A DNA stretch of 64,000 nt from Zelopaecilomyces penicillatus (lineage: Eukaryota > Ascomycota > Sordariomycetes > Hypocreales > Pseudodiploosporaceae). This document shows positions 1-12,414 of this stretch, one piece after another (the first letter of the stretch is position 1; each line of letters starts with the position of its first letter). The notes under the pieces were generated by a model that saw nothing but the letters and a program-made list of their open reading frames with translations, did not search any database and was not told the DNA's origin. Made by a program: the position numbers and the translations under genes. The stretch spans positions 6,138,001 through 6,202,000 of the forward strand of contig VCCP01000001.1 of assembly GCA_005765155.1 (NCBI GenBank). The letters are read 5' to 3'.

Positions 1-3000
1 ACTAAAGCGTAGTGCGAGGGCACCAAGGACGAATACAACAAGGACCTGGTACCTGTTTGGGAGTAGACAGTGAGGACACACAAAGACACCCACCAAGGAC
101 AGCGAGGACAGCGAGGACAGCGAGGACAGCCCAGGGTTAGGCCGGGCGTTGGTGCGTGCGGTTGATACCTGGCAGCCTGTTCAACGGCACCTGTTTAGGT
201 ACCCTAGTACCTTCCTTCGGTACCGTACCAGCAGCCAGGGCAGTCCGCGCTGCACTGTGCTTAAGCGCATGCCTGGTGCCCTGGTGGAGGAGTTTGATGG
301 AGAGAGCTGCAGCCACTCTCACGCCCGTAGTGGGCACCATTGGCAAGCAGCGCCAATCAGTGGCGCTTGAGCGCCGTGTTGTGGCGGCGGGTGCTGCGCA
401 GTATCCACACAGTGTTGCTACCGCAAGCTCGCACCGCGAACAGCAAAGATACCTACCTACTTGAGATCACGGGGGGGCCACCAGGCACTGTACCTGCAGA
501 CAGGACGTGGCTCCAAGTAGCGTCTGTGGGAGGACGGAGGGAGAAGAAACACACTGGTCCCTTCGTGGTCCCTCAATGGTCGCTCAGCGGTCCTGATGGG
601 TTGGACTGTCCAGGAACCCCCGGGTTGGGCCCTGGCAGCCGTGCTGGGGCTGTGCTTCTCCGGGGACGTCTTTGATTAGCCCAACGTCCAGGTAGGCGTG
701 CTCACTGGCATCCCATTGGTGGGCCCCTTGTGAGCTTGAGCCGCCATGTTCCCTGCATCAGCAACCACCTTGCATTGGTACGAGGCACGCTTACGCCCAA
801 GAGGGAGAAGCGCGTCCTTCTGGCGGAATTACCCCTGTTATTGTGCATTCGCTCAAGCAGGTCCTTGAGATCATTTATGCGTACTAAGGTAGGTACAAAT
901 TTACGGGACTTGTATCGATCGGAGCATTGTCTCGAGTATTGCAGCCCAGAGTGACCCAAATAAGAAAGACCCTGGGCCACGACGATCACCTTTCAAAACG
1001 AGGAACAGTCCGGCGCCGGGGCAACGAGAAAGTGATAAAGGGTGGCTTGGCAAAATTGCATGCTAACGATGCGGAAATATACAATCCAATGGATGGCATT
1101 TAGCAGTCAGGGAGAGGGCGAATCTGCAAGCATTTGAAGAAGCCCATGAGTACCTGCGAAACATTTTGCATTACCTAGAAGGCAAATCAAATATTCGAAG
1201 AGACTGCAGTGTATGTAGCATGTTACTGCTTTCGTTCCTCCTGTTTCGGTGATGCATTTGCCTTTCTTAGAAGGAAGATGAAGAAAGAGAACTTTCGTTT
1301 CTCGGCCAATTGTCCGCATTTACAAGTGGTGCTTGGCAGCTTGGGCCGAGCATCCGGCATGGATGTTTCCTTACGGCTGGTTACCAGTATTAGTGGATGT
1401 GCCTACAGTACTTACAGCGCTTGCTAATGGCAATAATTGGTACTAACCTACCTAGCCTCACTGCGACGACGGGCCGCCATTCACGTCCCGACTGTCTGCG
1501 GCTGCTCAGGTGAGCAGCATCCGCTCTTACTCCCAGTGCAACAATATCCCCATAATTGACCGGCCTCCCACGAGTCCATCAGAGACACAACCTCTGATGG
1601 ATCGCGCGAACCACGATGCGCCAATGAGGTGAGTATGCTTTCCATCGGGGGCGGAATTTCTTTTTGCAAGAGATAGAATTTTTCTTTCCTTTTTGTTGGC
1701 CTCTTGTGTCAGTTTGTGCAAATTCATGTGCAAGTGCAGCGCTTACCTCTATTTATGCCCTCCAGTCCTTGATCATTACCTGCACTGTAATTAGTTGGTA
1801 TTAACGAACCACACCTGGATGGCGCAGACCCACTAGCAACAATGCATCGCTTGTGCTGTGCGCATGCATCCGCCTCTGCTTCTTGTTCTGTACTCCGTAC
1901 CTACTCTAATAAAGTACCAAGGTACATAGTAATAATATTGTGAGCATTATAGGACACCCTACTATGTATAGGCTATTATATGCTCTGAACAAAGCACATG
2001 TCGGTCATTGCCTAGGCCATATTGCTTCTTTATTGCGCAGGTATCTGTCCAGCAAACAAGGGAGGCACCACCACCAGTTGACAGGGTATGGCAGAGTACA
2101 GGCAATCGCTAGCGATAAAGGCAACAACAATGCCGTCTACACCTACGCCTGGCACTTGCCACCCTGCAACGATGCTGTGCACACGCAAGAGCCGCCCGTC
2201 ATCTTTCATTAAACTCCTTGAACCTCGCCAACGTCACACAGGCCCATGCTGCACATGATCAAAGTAGCCAGCGCACCGTTGAGTTCAAACAAACAAATCT
2301 GCTCGAACAACAGATGGTGCCCTTCTCGGTGAGAGCGAAACCGGGCTTGACTCGTACTGCGTAAAGGCTCATCCTGACCCCCCTCCCCTAACTTCCACCA
2401 AGCTACTAGAACGCCATGCTTGGCCTGGTGCTGCTGATACACACTCCATCCCGAGAACAGACACCGAGAAGACTGCTAGGTGTCTAATACTACCTACTAC
2501 GTTATTACGAAGCACATCTTCAAACTATCATCTCAAATACGAATGCAAGATCAACGTTCCCCGTACCCCCGGCGGCATGCAATGTTGCCACATCAGCAAC
2601 CCCTGAACCCCCTTGTGCAGGGCCCAGGTAGGCAGGCTCCTAGCCAAAGGTGGGATACACATTGCAATCAAATAAAATATACGATATCAATTGGACCTGA
2701 TGTAAAGGGTTCATCGTGGTTTCTGCTTGGCGCAATCATCTGTCTGCGCTCTTTTGGGAAGTCAACATGTCTCGTCCAGCTCACTGCGGCAATCGGGAGT
2801 CGAGAGCCAGAAGGAGATGGGCCGTTGTCCCTTTAATGTTTCAAGACCTGGCGTGTCCCACGAACAACCGACGACGGCGCCTCTCCCGGGGATGCTCTTC
2901 CTCGACATGTCTCACTCAATTTGGCGAGCGCAGATCGATTTCCAGTGCACAGACAGCCAGCCCGTCTCTCCAAAGTGCCGCCAGCCTCGATGGGTGGTAG

Positions 3001-4757
3001 AACGCAACCGAAGGATCCAACACAGAGATTCGAGGCCGAGCCACAGAAGTCAGAACCCGCTGTTGTGACGATCGACTCCCAAAAGAAAAGATTCAATTTT
3101 TTTAAAAAAAAAATTTGAACATTACCGTGTGAAAGTGGCAGCCGCTGTTGGCGGCATCATGCAAACTACTCACTGTATTACGCTGACAATGTTGCGGCCT
3201 CCACTGTCTATGCCCATGTCCATACCAATTCCAGGGATCATCCAAAGTAATAAGATAGGTACTCCCTACTGGTGGAGAGCGTAATTTCTACTACCAGGTA
3301 CCTACTAAGGTATGTACCCTTAATACTGAGTGATCCAGCACATCTGGTAGAGCTGACGACAGGACCTCAATTTATCTCTTAATGTTATTAGTCCGGCTGC
3401 AGCTGCGCGTTGTGCCACGGAGCAACGATGGTAGATGGGGTATCATAATTTCAGCCCGCACGAGGCTTGGGGGCCTGCCTGTGTACGTTTACTATAGGAT
3501 GACGACTTATTATTAGCCGCAATCAAATCGTCTCACCTTAGCTGGCCAACGCCTCCAAAGATACTAGGCTTGAGCATCTACGTAACATCTGTGCTCGGCA
3601 TTATTCCATCCAACAACTGCATGTCTTTCGAACTTCTATCAAAACAAGGACTGTTAAAACAAGAGAAAACAAAAATCATCTTCAAAGCTACTAATCCGAG
3701 TACTAGCATTCGCAGAAACATGTACGTAGGCCAAGCAGGCACGTCCCTAAACTGTGTACCCACGTGCGTATATTGGGGCTGCGTTAACAAGACTGTTCTA
3801 ATCCACAGCCTAATTTCTACCTGTCTAGGTACTCTTATTATAGTGCGTGCGTGTGATAGAGGGAGCTGATTTATTCGTACTGTACCTACCACCTACTAGG
3901 TCTACATTGTAGAGTAATGGTGATTTGTGCTATCGTTCCATGAGCGCTCTTCCCTTATTTACCGGTCTAATTTCAAACTGCAGAGATGCCATTTCAGGGA
4001 CGACGGTTAACACCCCCTCGTTTTCCCAAATTTCTTTCTACATCATTCACAGCTGTACTAGAGGCAGATAAACGCAGGGCGACTTTTGTGAAACAGAAAC
4101 ATCTCATAATGTGCTGTGTTTCATTCATCCAGCACATTGTGAGCTGCAAAGGGTTAAAGAGTTGAAGGGTTATGGAGTAAATAATATTAGTACCTGGCTG
4201 TAAGGAAGCTGTGCCGTCATCATGAGACAGCTGGGCGTAGATGCTCTCTTTGGAGATGTCAGAGAGCATTTGTGCCCGTGCAGGCCGCTGGCATGGTTTC
4301 CTCATCACGACTGTTTAGCTAGACGATTCAACATGATGAAAATTAAACCCCTGGCCAGAATAATAAGATCAAGGTACCTGTAACGGAGTCTGTGTACTAT
4401 TAGATACTACCTTAGTAGTAGGCAATATATGGCTAACAGTGTCTAGGTACCTATAAAGACACTTAGCTAGTAGCTTGTCACTATTAATACCTGATAGGTA
4501 GGTACTAACAGATCTGCTTGACTTCAATGCTAACCTACAGGCACTCAAACCAATGAAGTTGTGGGGAAGTGCAAGACCCTGAAATCTGCGCCACAGCAGT
4601 AGAGGCTGGAGAGTACTTGCCACACCGCCTTCACAATGGCAACAACCAGCCCCACCAGCCATATTTTGGCGGCAGAAATTTTGGATTTTCCAGGCCGTGA
4701 TCAAGCCTTTGAGAATTCGGAACTCATACTCTACTCGTCGAATATTGTATACGCATC
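1..4757. other. Gene-poor region, 4.7 kb
   Basis: No reading frame here has the length, codon pattern or recognisable motifs of a gene; the longest open frames are about 110 codons and dissimilar to any family I know. The DNA is rich in GGTACC and TACCTA words, for example around 3295-3310, 3895-3900 and 4370-4510, and holds a 9-bp minisatellite at 97-130. The last 80 bases before CGR1 contain an AGAAATTTTGG stretch near 4674 that resembles the ribosome-biogenesis RRPE element, a weak match only. No transposase or reverse-transcriptase motifs were seen. Confidence 0.5.
97..130. repeat. 9-bp minisatellite
   Basis: A unit reading roughly CGAGGACAG is repeated head to tail about three and a half times. 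No gene lies beside it. It is a short tandem array with no visible function. Confidence 0.8.
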
Positions 4758-5234
4758 ATGGGTACCGAAGTCGAGCAAGCCGCAATAGCGGCCGAGGCAC
4801 TGAAGAAGCCTCTTGGAATGCGAAAGAATGGTGCGCGCCTGTCGTGGCACTCTGGGAATCAACCATTATGCTGATTCACTTTGTCTAGGCAAGCAATGGC
4901 ACGCACAGAAAAAGGCGTTCCGCCCGACAGCAGGCCTGTCGTCATACGAAAAACGACAGAAGGATCGAACTGCAATGGTACAGATGAAAGCCAAGGAGAA
5001 AGAAATGAAGGAAGAGAAAGAAGAGGGGCGTCAGGTATACCATCACTATCCTCTCAGCAACGCCTGTTGGTTAGTACTTACAACCTGTTAAAGCGACGAA
5101 TTCAAGCGTTGCGAGAGAAGCGAACCAAGAAGGAGGAGAAGGAGAGGTATGAAAAGCTGGCCGAGAAGATGCACCACAAGCGGGTAGAGCGATTAAAGCG
5201 CAAGGAAAAGCGCAACAAGTTGTTGAACTCATGA
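4758..5234 (+). CDS. CGR1: rRNA-processing protein Cgr1
   Basis: Small, highly charged nucleolar protein needed for 60S ribosomal subunit assembly and pre-rRNA processing in yeast. I read three exons: 4758-4830, 4889-5034 and 5094-5234, giving 119 aa. The two introns are 58 and 59 nt and end in TAG and AAG. Splicing restores the family hallmarks: a KPLGMRKNGKQWH core at residues 16-28, then a Lys/Glu/Arg-rich coiled coil, and the near-invariant C-terminus KRKEKRNKLLNS. Length matches the fungal family (about 110-120 aa). The start is the ATG at 4758, the only one that opens the KPLGMRKNG exon. An unspliced frame starting downstream would lose the conserved N-terminal core. It is separated by 0.9 kb from the next gene on the same strand. 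Confidence 0.93.
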
Positions 5235-6133
5235 TATCCGTCGCCGTGGGGCTACAAGGGGTGTCATACAGACTGTTTGATGCTGTAGCAGCCAGGTTTG
5301 CTTGGCGATTATAACACATCTATCTGCGCTTGGTATATGTCACCTGAGATGGCATCGCACATGATGAATAGGACATGCCGTGTCGCAGAGTTGAAAGCTG
5401 CTGGGGAAATGGTACGACAGGTGTCTTTCCTGCATTGCGAGATGGGAAGTAAGCTGAACGGAACACAAAACTCTCAATGGGATAACTGAATTCTGTGTGC
5501 ATACCTTGGGAGGACTCGTTGATGCGACTTGGATTATTGTGCTACGTGCAATGTTTCAGAACACCTCAAGTCTACAGCGTTGAATGGGAGCACTTCAAGA
5601 GAGATAAGATAGATAGCTACTTCTGATTACGCTGTGTAGGTATGGCAATTATGAGAGAACATATATTTACTTTAACATTGCACTGCCTAACTCAACGACC
5701 ATGTTGTCACCAACACTTGGGGGGCAGGTTTATTGTCATGACTCTTGCTTGGAACTGCAATTAACGGCATGAACACATTTCAGAATTATAGTTCGGCCCC
5801 AGGAATCAATGAACCAGGTCAATTTTGGAGCGGGGGAGGCGTTTAATTGCCAACGGGACATAATCCTCATGTGATGGTGTTCTAAGACACAGAGGGCTGA
5901 AGGCAGGCTACAGTGAACTGGCATGTGAAGTCTTTCAGTGTGCTTGGGGCTGTCGTCATCTGCTTGCTATTAGCATGTAGTAATAATTACTGGAGGCGGG
6001 CCCCACAGTGCACTGGTCTGCCTGCTGTAGCTCGGTCTGGCACAGGCAACCTGGAACTTGACCTCACTTCCTCACGCCTTGCATCAAGAGGCGTGCCCAA
6101 GGAGGGCCGCAAAAGCCTAAACCTGCCAGCACC
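5235..6133. other. Intergenic, 0.9 kb
   Basis: Contains the CGR1 3' region and the leader of the gene at 6134. No coding or structural feature was recognised. Confidence 0.5.
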
Positions 6134-7225
6134 ATGTCAAATCTAAGCTCGCTGGAAACACCCATCACGCCCCCGCCCCGTTCTGGTGGGCGCCATCAGA
6201 TCAAGCGGTCCCTTACAGAATTCACGTCGCCTGTCTTGCACCTCCATCAACGAAACCACCGCAAGGTTCGCCATCACGATGACAAGTCGGCGCGCATGAG
6301 CTCTTCGTCGCTGCACATACGTCACTCGCTCGACATACCTCGGTCAGAAGCCGTCTCTCCCATTATGAGTCCCAACCAGAGCCGACGAGCAAGCCTCCTG
6401 GTCCAGAAAGAGGCCGATGAAAAGCTAGATTTGCGTGACAATAAGGAGAGCAAGCGGCTTGAGGATCAAGAGAAGGCTTCACTCAGAGCCGGGTTAGTTT
6501 TTTTGTTCTCCATGGACCAGACATGCTCCAGGTCACTTTGTTTTGCCCATTGTGCTGACGTTGCTACTTACAGGGCACTGAAATCATCACTCGTTGAACT
6601 AAACGAATTCTCGACCGATGCAACCAGACGGCTCGATGAAGTGTACTACGCAGTGCTGGAGAAGACGAGCGCGTTACAAAACACAGTAGTAGCCTTGACA
6701 GACCTGGCAGAGGCGTCGCGCGATATCCAAGTCGGCTTTGAGAAAGTTTCTCGCGAGCTCGAAACCGACATCCTTAAACAACTACGGGCTGTTGGCCGGT
6801 TTGATGCGCAACAGAGAACAATAGAATCCCTCCAGAGTCGGATACATAAAGGCCGTGACAAGATTGAGGCGCTCACTGGTCGTGTCGACGTGGTCCGCGA
6901 ACGGATTGAGACTTGGGAGCGTGCCGACAAGGCATGGCAGGAAAGAACGCGGAAACGGCTTAAGATCACTTGGACAGTAATGTCTGTTATCTTTCTTTTG
7001 ATTGTGACCCTCTTCTTGACAATTACCTTCACCCCAGACAGCCTTGCCCATCCAGGTGCCGTAGCTATGAATACCGCACGCAACACAACGGCAGATGGTG
7101 AATCAACCAACAGGTCTAAATTCACCCATCAGTCAGCCAAAGACGACAGCGGATCCGATACCAAGCTAGTGTGGAAAACGGCTATGGACGATGGTGAGCG
7201 GCTACGGGTATTTGACGAGCTGTGA
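6134..7225 (+). CDS. Coiled-coil protein with C-terminal membrane segment, unknown function
   Basis: I do not recognise the family. The ATG at 6134 has a good context (CACCATG). An intron at 6493-6573 (GTTAGT...ACAG, 81 nt) interrupts the frame; removing it gives 336 aa. The first 120 residues are basic, Ser/Pro/His-rich and probably disordered. The middle (about 120-270) is heptad-like, with stretches such as ELNEFSTDATRRLDEVYYAV, and likely forms a coiled coil. A single hydrophobic segment of about 20 residues (TWTVMSVIFLLIVTLFLTIT) lies near residue 280, followed by a hydrophilic tail of about 50 residues. This arrangement suggests a single-pass protein with a large cytosolic coiled coil, inserted late or post-translationally. 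The intron has no stop codon and a length divisible by three, so an unspliced 363-aa form is also open. Confidence 0.75.
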   Translation: MSNLSSLETPITPPPRSGGRHQIKRSLTEFTSPVLHLHQRNHRKVRHHDDKSARMSSSSLHIRHSLDIPRSEAVSPIMSPNQSRRASLLVQKEADEKLDLRDNKESKRLEDQEKASLRAGLVFLFSMDQTCSRSLCFAHCADVATYRALKSSLVELNEFSTDATRRLDEVYYAVLEKTSALQNTVVALTDLAEASRDIQVGFEKVSRELETDILKQLRAVGRFDAQQRTIESLQSRIHKGRDKIEALTGRVDVVRERIETWERADKAWQERTRKRLKITWTVMSVIFLLIVTLFLTITFTPDSLAHPGAVAMNTARNTTADGESTNRSKFTHQSAKDDSGSDTKLVWKTAMDDGERLRVFDEL

Positions 7226-9172
7226 ACAAATGCAATATGCACTTTGCTATGATACTCGACAAAACGGCATCTGCACGCCAAGTGGCCATAGGCGCGCATT
7301 TGTCCGCGCCTAATGTCAATGAGCCTGCCAACAAGCGCCACGAGCCTAGTCTCGGGGTGCCATTGTGCATTGCGCACATCAATCCCGAGGCTTGAACATG
7401 TAGGGCTATGACACGTTTTGCGACGTATCTTGTAACGACATTGGATTTGATAACCTTCCCACACACGCTTAGAGCGGCAAGCGGAGTCAATTGCGTTTCA
7501 ACTGCGCCTGGTTCACTGCCACGGTGGACGGTGGAGCCCCCAACAGCCAAGACATGCTCACTTGGCGCTTCTCCCTATCAGGGCAGAAAACATCATACGC
7601 CAAGGCCCGTTGTTGGATTGGACTTTGCCGCATCAGCAGGCAAGATCCCAAACTCACCAATCGCAGCCGACCAAGTTTCGGGGGACAGAAGCCCGCATCG
7701 TCCTGCTTGCATGAGACGCTGTGCCATTCGCCGCTACAAGGCGATGGGTATAATGCACTTGGCACTTGGCTAAGGAAGTGTTGATTCTTCTCCCGAGGAA
7801 CTCATTGACGAATATGTGGAGCTTGGACGTGGCATAAGGAACCCTAACAGGGTATGCCGTAACGTTGAGTAGAGATTGGGATGAACGGCTCGCACGGAGC
7901 ACATTAATATCTCATTATGAAACTCGTTACGGCGTTGGGTTTCGAATGTTCGAAGTTGATGCGCTGGTGCTGCACTGAGTGCAAAGCAAGCTGATTGTTG
8001 TTATCATCGCGCAAGATGTAAATAGGCAGTTCCGACCACTACCTAATGAGCACAGCAAGTTGAGAAAGGCATGCCTGTTGGGCTCTACCCATTGCCGAGT
8101 TGGGTGGAGACTTGGCACGCAAAGCACGCGCAGCACAGGTTATCTATACGACGATAGATGAAGAAAGAAAAAGCAGCAGCATCTCGTTTCTTTTATGTTT
8201 GGATAAAGTAGATTTTGACTCTGTCGGTCTACGTAGGAATGCATTATTAGTAGTAGCACCTGTAATAGTGAATGCTCCTCGAACGTGACGGTGAATTATT
8301 ATCCACCTGTATTTTGGCGGAGACGAGAGTAATAGCCCTTGCAAACCCACGTCATAGCACGGCAAACACGGCGCACGGGTCGTTGGCCGCGAACTCTTAC
8401 GCGCCGCTGCTGAACTGCCCCCCTGCACTTTGTCGAGAGAGGGCCTCCAACATAGGGTTGCGACAGAGAGAGGCTGGGGCGGCTGCGCGGATGGGGAGAG
8501 AAAGAGTCCACAAGATCCATTCGTCATAATGTGTGTGGAGGACTAGGTCGGCAATTACCTCCAGATTAGCACACATCGGTTTGTGTTTTCTCGGTGGTGG
8601 GAAGTCGTCATTTGCGGAAAGGTGTGGAAGAGCCATGGCCGTGTCGCAATGCTCACTATTAGGTGCTAACGAATACCCAAACCAACCTGTGTAATTCATA
8701 GACTGGTAGTATCATCCATAAGATAGATGGTTGTTGAGGACAGCAGACAGTACGCGGCATTACTTCCCCCAGCATTGCATATTCAACTTCCGCGAGGGCG
8801 ACAATGCCCCGGGTCCTTTGGGCGTTCTTTCTTCTCTTCTTCTTTTCTTGCCTCACTTTGCCAAGAGTCGTAATCCATTCTAGTCAATGACCGCGCCACA
8901 CCAATGTTTTCCTCTTGCATATAGTGGTGCATGCCTGTGTACATGTAGCGGTAGCCAAGCTACCCCGCCATTGAATTCTTGGTTAGAATAACTATCGTAC
9001 CTATCTTGCCTGACGCAGTCTGGCTCACACCTCGCCATATATTAATCAGGTCCCGGAGACTTGCCCGGTCGGCGGCTTCTTGTGACTCTCCCAGCGCCTT
9101 TCATCGTCCAGACTTGGACCAAACCCCTCGTTGCCTTCTCGTCGTTCTCCTATTCCTCGCAATTCACTGGAC
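7226..9172. other. Intergenic, 1.9 kb
   Basis: No supportable gene. Several frames of 60-127 codons occur on both strands but lack family motifs. The last 90 bases are CT-rich and look like the leader of the gene at 9173. Confidence 0.5.
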
Positions 9173-12100
9173 ATGGCCACCAATAGTGAGGCTACGCCCG
9201 GTGCCGGTGCTGGCGCCATCTCGCTGCCCATCCGCACCAACAGTTCCAACTCTGTGCCGCCGCCTGGACACTCCCTGACGGGCAAACAAGAACACTGTAC
9301 GCATACTGCTCTTTGGTTGTTAAAACTTTGCATGCGGAATTGGAAATCAACGGCTGATGTATTGATTGTAAATAGATCTCAAGCGGGAGCTCATGTCGGA
9401 GCAGGTCAAATGGGAAATCAGCGAACTCAATTCCCCGACCGCTCTCCAGCGATTTGGAGCTCCATTCAAGTCCGATCATGGCGAAGTCTCCCCACAAGAA
9501 TCAGAACTTCCCATTCTGAGGTACATCTTTGTAAAGCACGTCCGAGACTTTCCTTTTCTGGATAAGGCCAAGGAGAAGGAATTCTGGCAGGACAGACTTC
9601 AGGTGGTGAGTGCTGGGTTCATCCCCCCCCCCTGCGGGTTGGGGGTTGTCCTCAACTGCATGCGTCGGCTAATAACAAGTAACTGGTAGTTCCTAGAGTC
9701 ATTTGCAGGCAAGCAAATATCCTCGTCCGAGGATCGTCTTGAAGAAACGAAGCGGCGAAAACTCGCCATCAAGTCTAAGAAGCTGGTGGAGTTGATGATG
9801 GTATCTGGAATTGGGACATCGTCAGGCTTTGAGGAGCGCATCCGGTTCTCCGAGATTGAAATTGTGGACAGCAACGCCATTGATAGAGGTGTCATCAATA
9901 CTCTTCCGGAGGGTAATTATATAAACGGATGGGATGTTAATGTTGCTGGTGTTCGGGTCACATCAATTAAGCGAAACATTAGACATCACAAGCATGCCGA
10001 GTTCCTGCTTCGAATTAAGAGAAAGGGAGAGCTAGAGCACTTTGTTGGACGCAGATATGGGGACTTTAGCAGACTTCATCGCAGACTGCGAACTGAGCTC
10101 CCGGGTCGAGTTCTGCCTATGTTGCCGAAGAAGAACAAATCGGATACGACAGCCTCTGGTTTCTGGACAAGTTTTAATGGCGGCAATGATTCTGATGCCT
10201 CGTCAGATTCATCTGTTTCCACTCGTCGAACTGGATTGCCTTCAGGAGGAGTTAGCTCATTACTTTCTCCATCTGGTAAGACAGGATGAACGCGCTTGAA
10301 CGGAGTAGAGTGGTGTTCTAATTCGCATAACAGGAAATCATAGAGGGCCGCCATCCATACGATCTGCTAGATCTGGCCGGTCTAAGCACCTATCTCCCCG
10401 CCCGTCCGTTGATGGTCGGTTAACTCCTGGAAATGTATCAGGGGCCTCAGATAAACCAGATGTACGTCTCAACATGATGCTCATCGGCACATCGTTTACA
10501 TACTAATTTGATTCCACAGACAATCGTTCTATGGCGTGAATCCCAGAGAGTCTCTCTTAGAGCATGGCTTCGGTCACTTCTGCATAATCCTCAAGTAGCC
10601 GCAACTGCTGCTATGCAAGAGTTTCTGAGTGGAGATCCACTGACACCCACTGATGATGATGTGGAAGATATTTCGCGGCGGAAGACAGTTGACGAAAAGC
10701 GCATGGAGGAGCAGAGGGAATTTTACGAAATTGCCAGAAAGCGTGCTGCTGAGTTGGATGAGTACATGGAGCAGTTAGTAAACCCAAATTTCTGATGAAT
10801 GCCAACAGGAAAAATGCTGACAGTTGCTAGATTTCGACGCAACATTGTGGAAAGCCACGGACTAACCATGCTCTTTCAAGAGATTAAGGACAAGGAAACA
10901 ATCCAGGATCTCAGCCTTGAGTATCGGAAATTTGCTGAATGGCTCCGCATTGAGATTGCTGCTGTTATCTATCACCTCTTTCTTGCTGAGGATAACTCTG
11001 CCGATATGTTTGCGCAAGCAAAGAGGATTCACTCTCTTATTCCGTATACGTTGATGAAGAATGTTATCCGGATTGCGAACCCGGCAGCTGTTATGTCGGG
11101 CATCCTTGACATCTTTCTCGCCCAACCGTTTGGGACCCGATCGCTTTTGCAACGCATGTTTTCACTTGCCCTCAACGATGGAATCAAGAGCTTCCAGAAG
11201 TCCATTGAAATGGTAGATTCGAAAATTGGTGACCCTGTGTTCACTGAGAAGATTCAAAGATACACCAATGCCAATGAGCATATCAAAAATGCCATCCGCA
11301 AGGAAGCCGAGGATGAAGGCATAGATATTGTCGTAACGATATTGCGATCCGATCAGCTCGAGCCCGAGTTGACGGGTGAGCAAATTCAAAGGCTGTTCAA
11401 TGCCTATGTTGCGTTCAACAGTGCTGTTGAAAATATTGATGATGAGTTGAAGCAAGGGGCAGAACTCTTCTCTTACTTGAAGCAGCTCCTTAAACTTTGC
11501 ACACGACAGCGAGACAAGACCATGTTACTCCAGCTGATTGAGGAGTCTGTCACACTCCAGCTTTTCCGAGATTTGTTCACCATTTTTTATGAACCCCTTG
11601 TCAGGGTTTACAAGTCTGCAAACGTATACAACAGTGTGACCGATTTCGCCGTCTTTATTGATGACATGATTCAGGTATGTTACTCCAACCCAACATAGTC
11701 CCTTTTTTCATCCCCCAGCATTAGCCTCATCATCAAATGCAGCTATCTAACTACTTTGGTACCCGATAGGTTGTCGAAAAATGCAGACAAGATGATGCTT
11801 CCGCCGATCCCAACCAGACCGTTCAGGCATTCATCGATCTGTGTCAGAGGCATGAACATAACTTTTACAAGTTCGTTCATGAGGTCCACACACATGATAA
11901 CGGACTCTTCACTCAACTCATGGGGTGGATTGAAGGGATCTTGGAGTTCCTCCGCAAGGGCCCTACAAATGGAACCCTCAACGTCAATGCACTGTTTGAG
12001 GGAGGCGTTGGCTCTGGGCTGGACAAGGAAAAGTCGATTGAGGAGATTAACGCTCTCATTGCTTGGCAAGAGGCACGGAAGAAGTGGCACAACGACAAGA

Positions 12101-12414
12101 CTCAGCAGAAGATGGCTGCTGAGGGGCAACCGGGAAGCGGGATGATGCCGACAGGGCTGCACCTCAACTCGTCTGATTTCGGGCTGAACGATCAAGATCT
12201 TGAGGATATAGCATACGATGATGGTTCCGAGTCCGAGTCTGAGGCAGAGGCAGAGGATGAGCTGGATCCTATAGCGGCTGAGCGACGAAGACGGGCCAAG
12301 CGTCAGGACCGTCTCCGTCGGTCTGCTGGGGAGCCCGTAAAGCCACCTATTTCGGAGGTCCATAAGCTAAAGGACAACTTCTTGGTCATGCTACGACAGG
12401 TTTTGGCTGACTGA
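9173..12414 (+). CDS. PX domain protein with DUF3818 (yeast YPR097W-like)
   Basis: Predicted phosphoinositide-binding protein of the fungal PX/PXB/DUF3818 family, thought to act on endosomal or organelle membranes and lipid homeostasis. I resolve seven exons: 9173-9296, 9376-9605, 9690-10275, 10334-10461, 10520-10773, 10831-11674 and 11770-12414, giving 936 aa. Residues about 60-155 are the PX-associated helical region. A PX half with the basic motif VGRRYGDFSRLHRRL follows around 225-245, is interrupted by a Ser-rich insert, and continues near residue 357 (WRESQRVSLRAWLRSLL). The long helical DUF3818 region occupies about 440-730. The tail has an acidic run (SESESEAEAEDE) followed by a basic run. 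The intron at 10774-10830 was chosen because only the GTTAGT donor there keeps the frame into FRRNIVES. The start is the first ATG after a CT-rich leader. Confidence 0.88.

Noticed and set aside
11743..12363. A 206-codon minus-strand frame
   Set aside because: It is antisense to the last exon of the PX/DUF3818 gene, whose plus-strand frame is clearly the coding one.
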